Of a DNA stretch of 6,328 bases, positions 6,287-6,328 are shown piece after piece (the first letter of the stretch is position 1; each line of letters opens with the position of its first letter). Origin of the DNA: Anaerolineae bacterium (lineage in GTDB: Bacteria; Chloroflexota; Anaerolineae; Anaerolineales; Villigracilaceae); NCBI GenBank assembly GCA_003158885.1, contig PMLN01000327.1, positions 1 through 6,328 of the forward strand. Direction: 5' to 3'. The position numbers and the translations under genes are program-made. The notes beneath the pieces are model-generated. The model saw only the letters and a list, made by a program, of their open reading frames with translations, did not search any database and was not told the DNA's origin.

Positions 6287-6328
6287 ATGAAGAAACTTAG
6301 TCGGCGTGATTTTCTAAAATGGACATCG
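6287..6328 (+). CDS. N-terminus of a Tat-exported protein, truncated by the window edge
   Basis: Only 14 codons are present, reading MKKLSRRDFLKWTS. SRRDFLK is a perfect twin-arginine motif, so the mature protein should be folded in the cytoplasm, often with a cofactor or metal, and exported by the Tat machinery. The start is three bases after the previous stop and has a Shine-Dalgarno site, so it belongs to the same operon as the phosphodiesterase and the multi-pass membrane protein. The catalytic part is outside the window. Alkaline-phosphatase-superfamily or other metallohydrolase proteins often carry such leaders, but nothing here identifies the family. Confidence 0.72.
   Translation, partial: MKKLSRRDFLKWTS

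Noticed and set aside
1..6328. CRISPR arrays, tRNA/rRNA genes, insertion sequences, attachment sites
   Set aside because: No regularly spaced direct repeats outside the coding Pro/Thr tail, no cloverleaf-like or rRNA sequence, no transposase or terminal inverted repeats were seen on reading both strands.

Overview
The window carries six genes, all on the + strand, in a chromosome of roughly 50-58% GC with no phage, plasmid, transposon, CRISPR or RNA-gene signal. The best guess for the source is a Chloroflexota bacterium of the Anaerolineae type. This rests on a class A penicillin-binding protein with an Ig-like C-terminal domain and a Pro/Thr-rich tail ending in PTDTPTP, a creatininase-family protein with an EQHGYLSLLTD motif, and a small 'YIDPNTGG' membrane protein beside a phosphodiesterase. 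The assignment comes from remembered family style, not from a search.

Left part (1-3651): a bifunctional peptidoglycan glycosyltransferase/transpeptidase whose frame is open to the left edge, so its true N-terminus may lie outside. It is followed after 41 bases by a creatininase-family metal-dependent amidohydrolase with its own Shine-Dalgarno site. There is no terminator hairpin between them, so they may be co-transcribed, although no functional link is evident.

Middle gap (3652-3765): an AT-rich stretch followed by a good sigma70-type promoter (TTGGCA, 16-base spacer, TACAAT), which probably starts a new transcription unit.

Right part (3766-6328): four tightly packed genes. They encode a 53-aa single-pass membrane protein (MYIDPNTGG...), a 608-aa type I phosphodiesterase of the alkaline phosphatase superfamily that starts on the base after the previous stop, a multi-pass membrane protein of unknown function that overlaps the phosphodiesterase by 14 bases from a TTG start, and the first 14 codons of a protein with a perfect twin-arginine export motif (SRRDFLK). 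The spacings (0, -14, +3) indicate an operon. A reasonable inference is a membrane-associated module that cleaves or transfers a phosphoester on an envelope component. The substrate cannot be read from the sequence. This cassette, and especially the two unnamed membrane proteins in it, is the least explained part of the window; the rest is ordinary housekeeping sequence.
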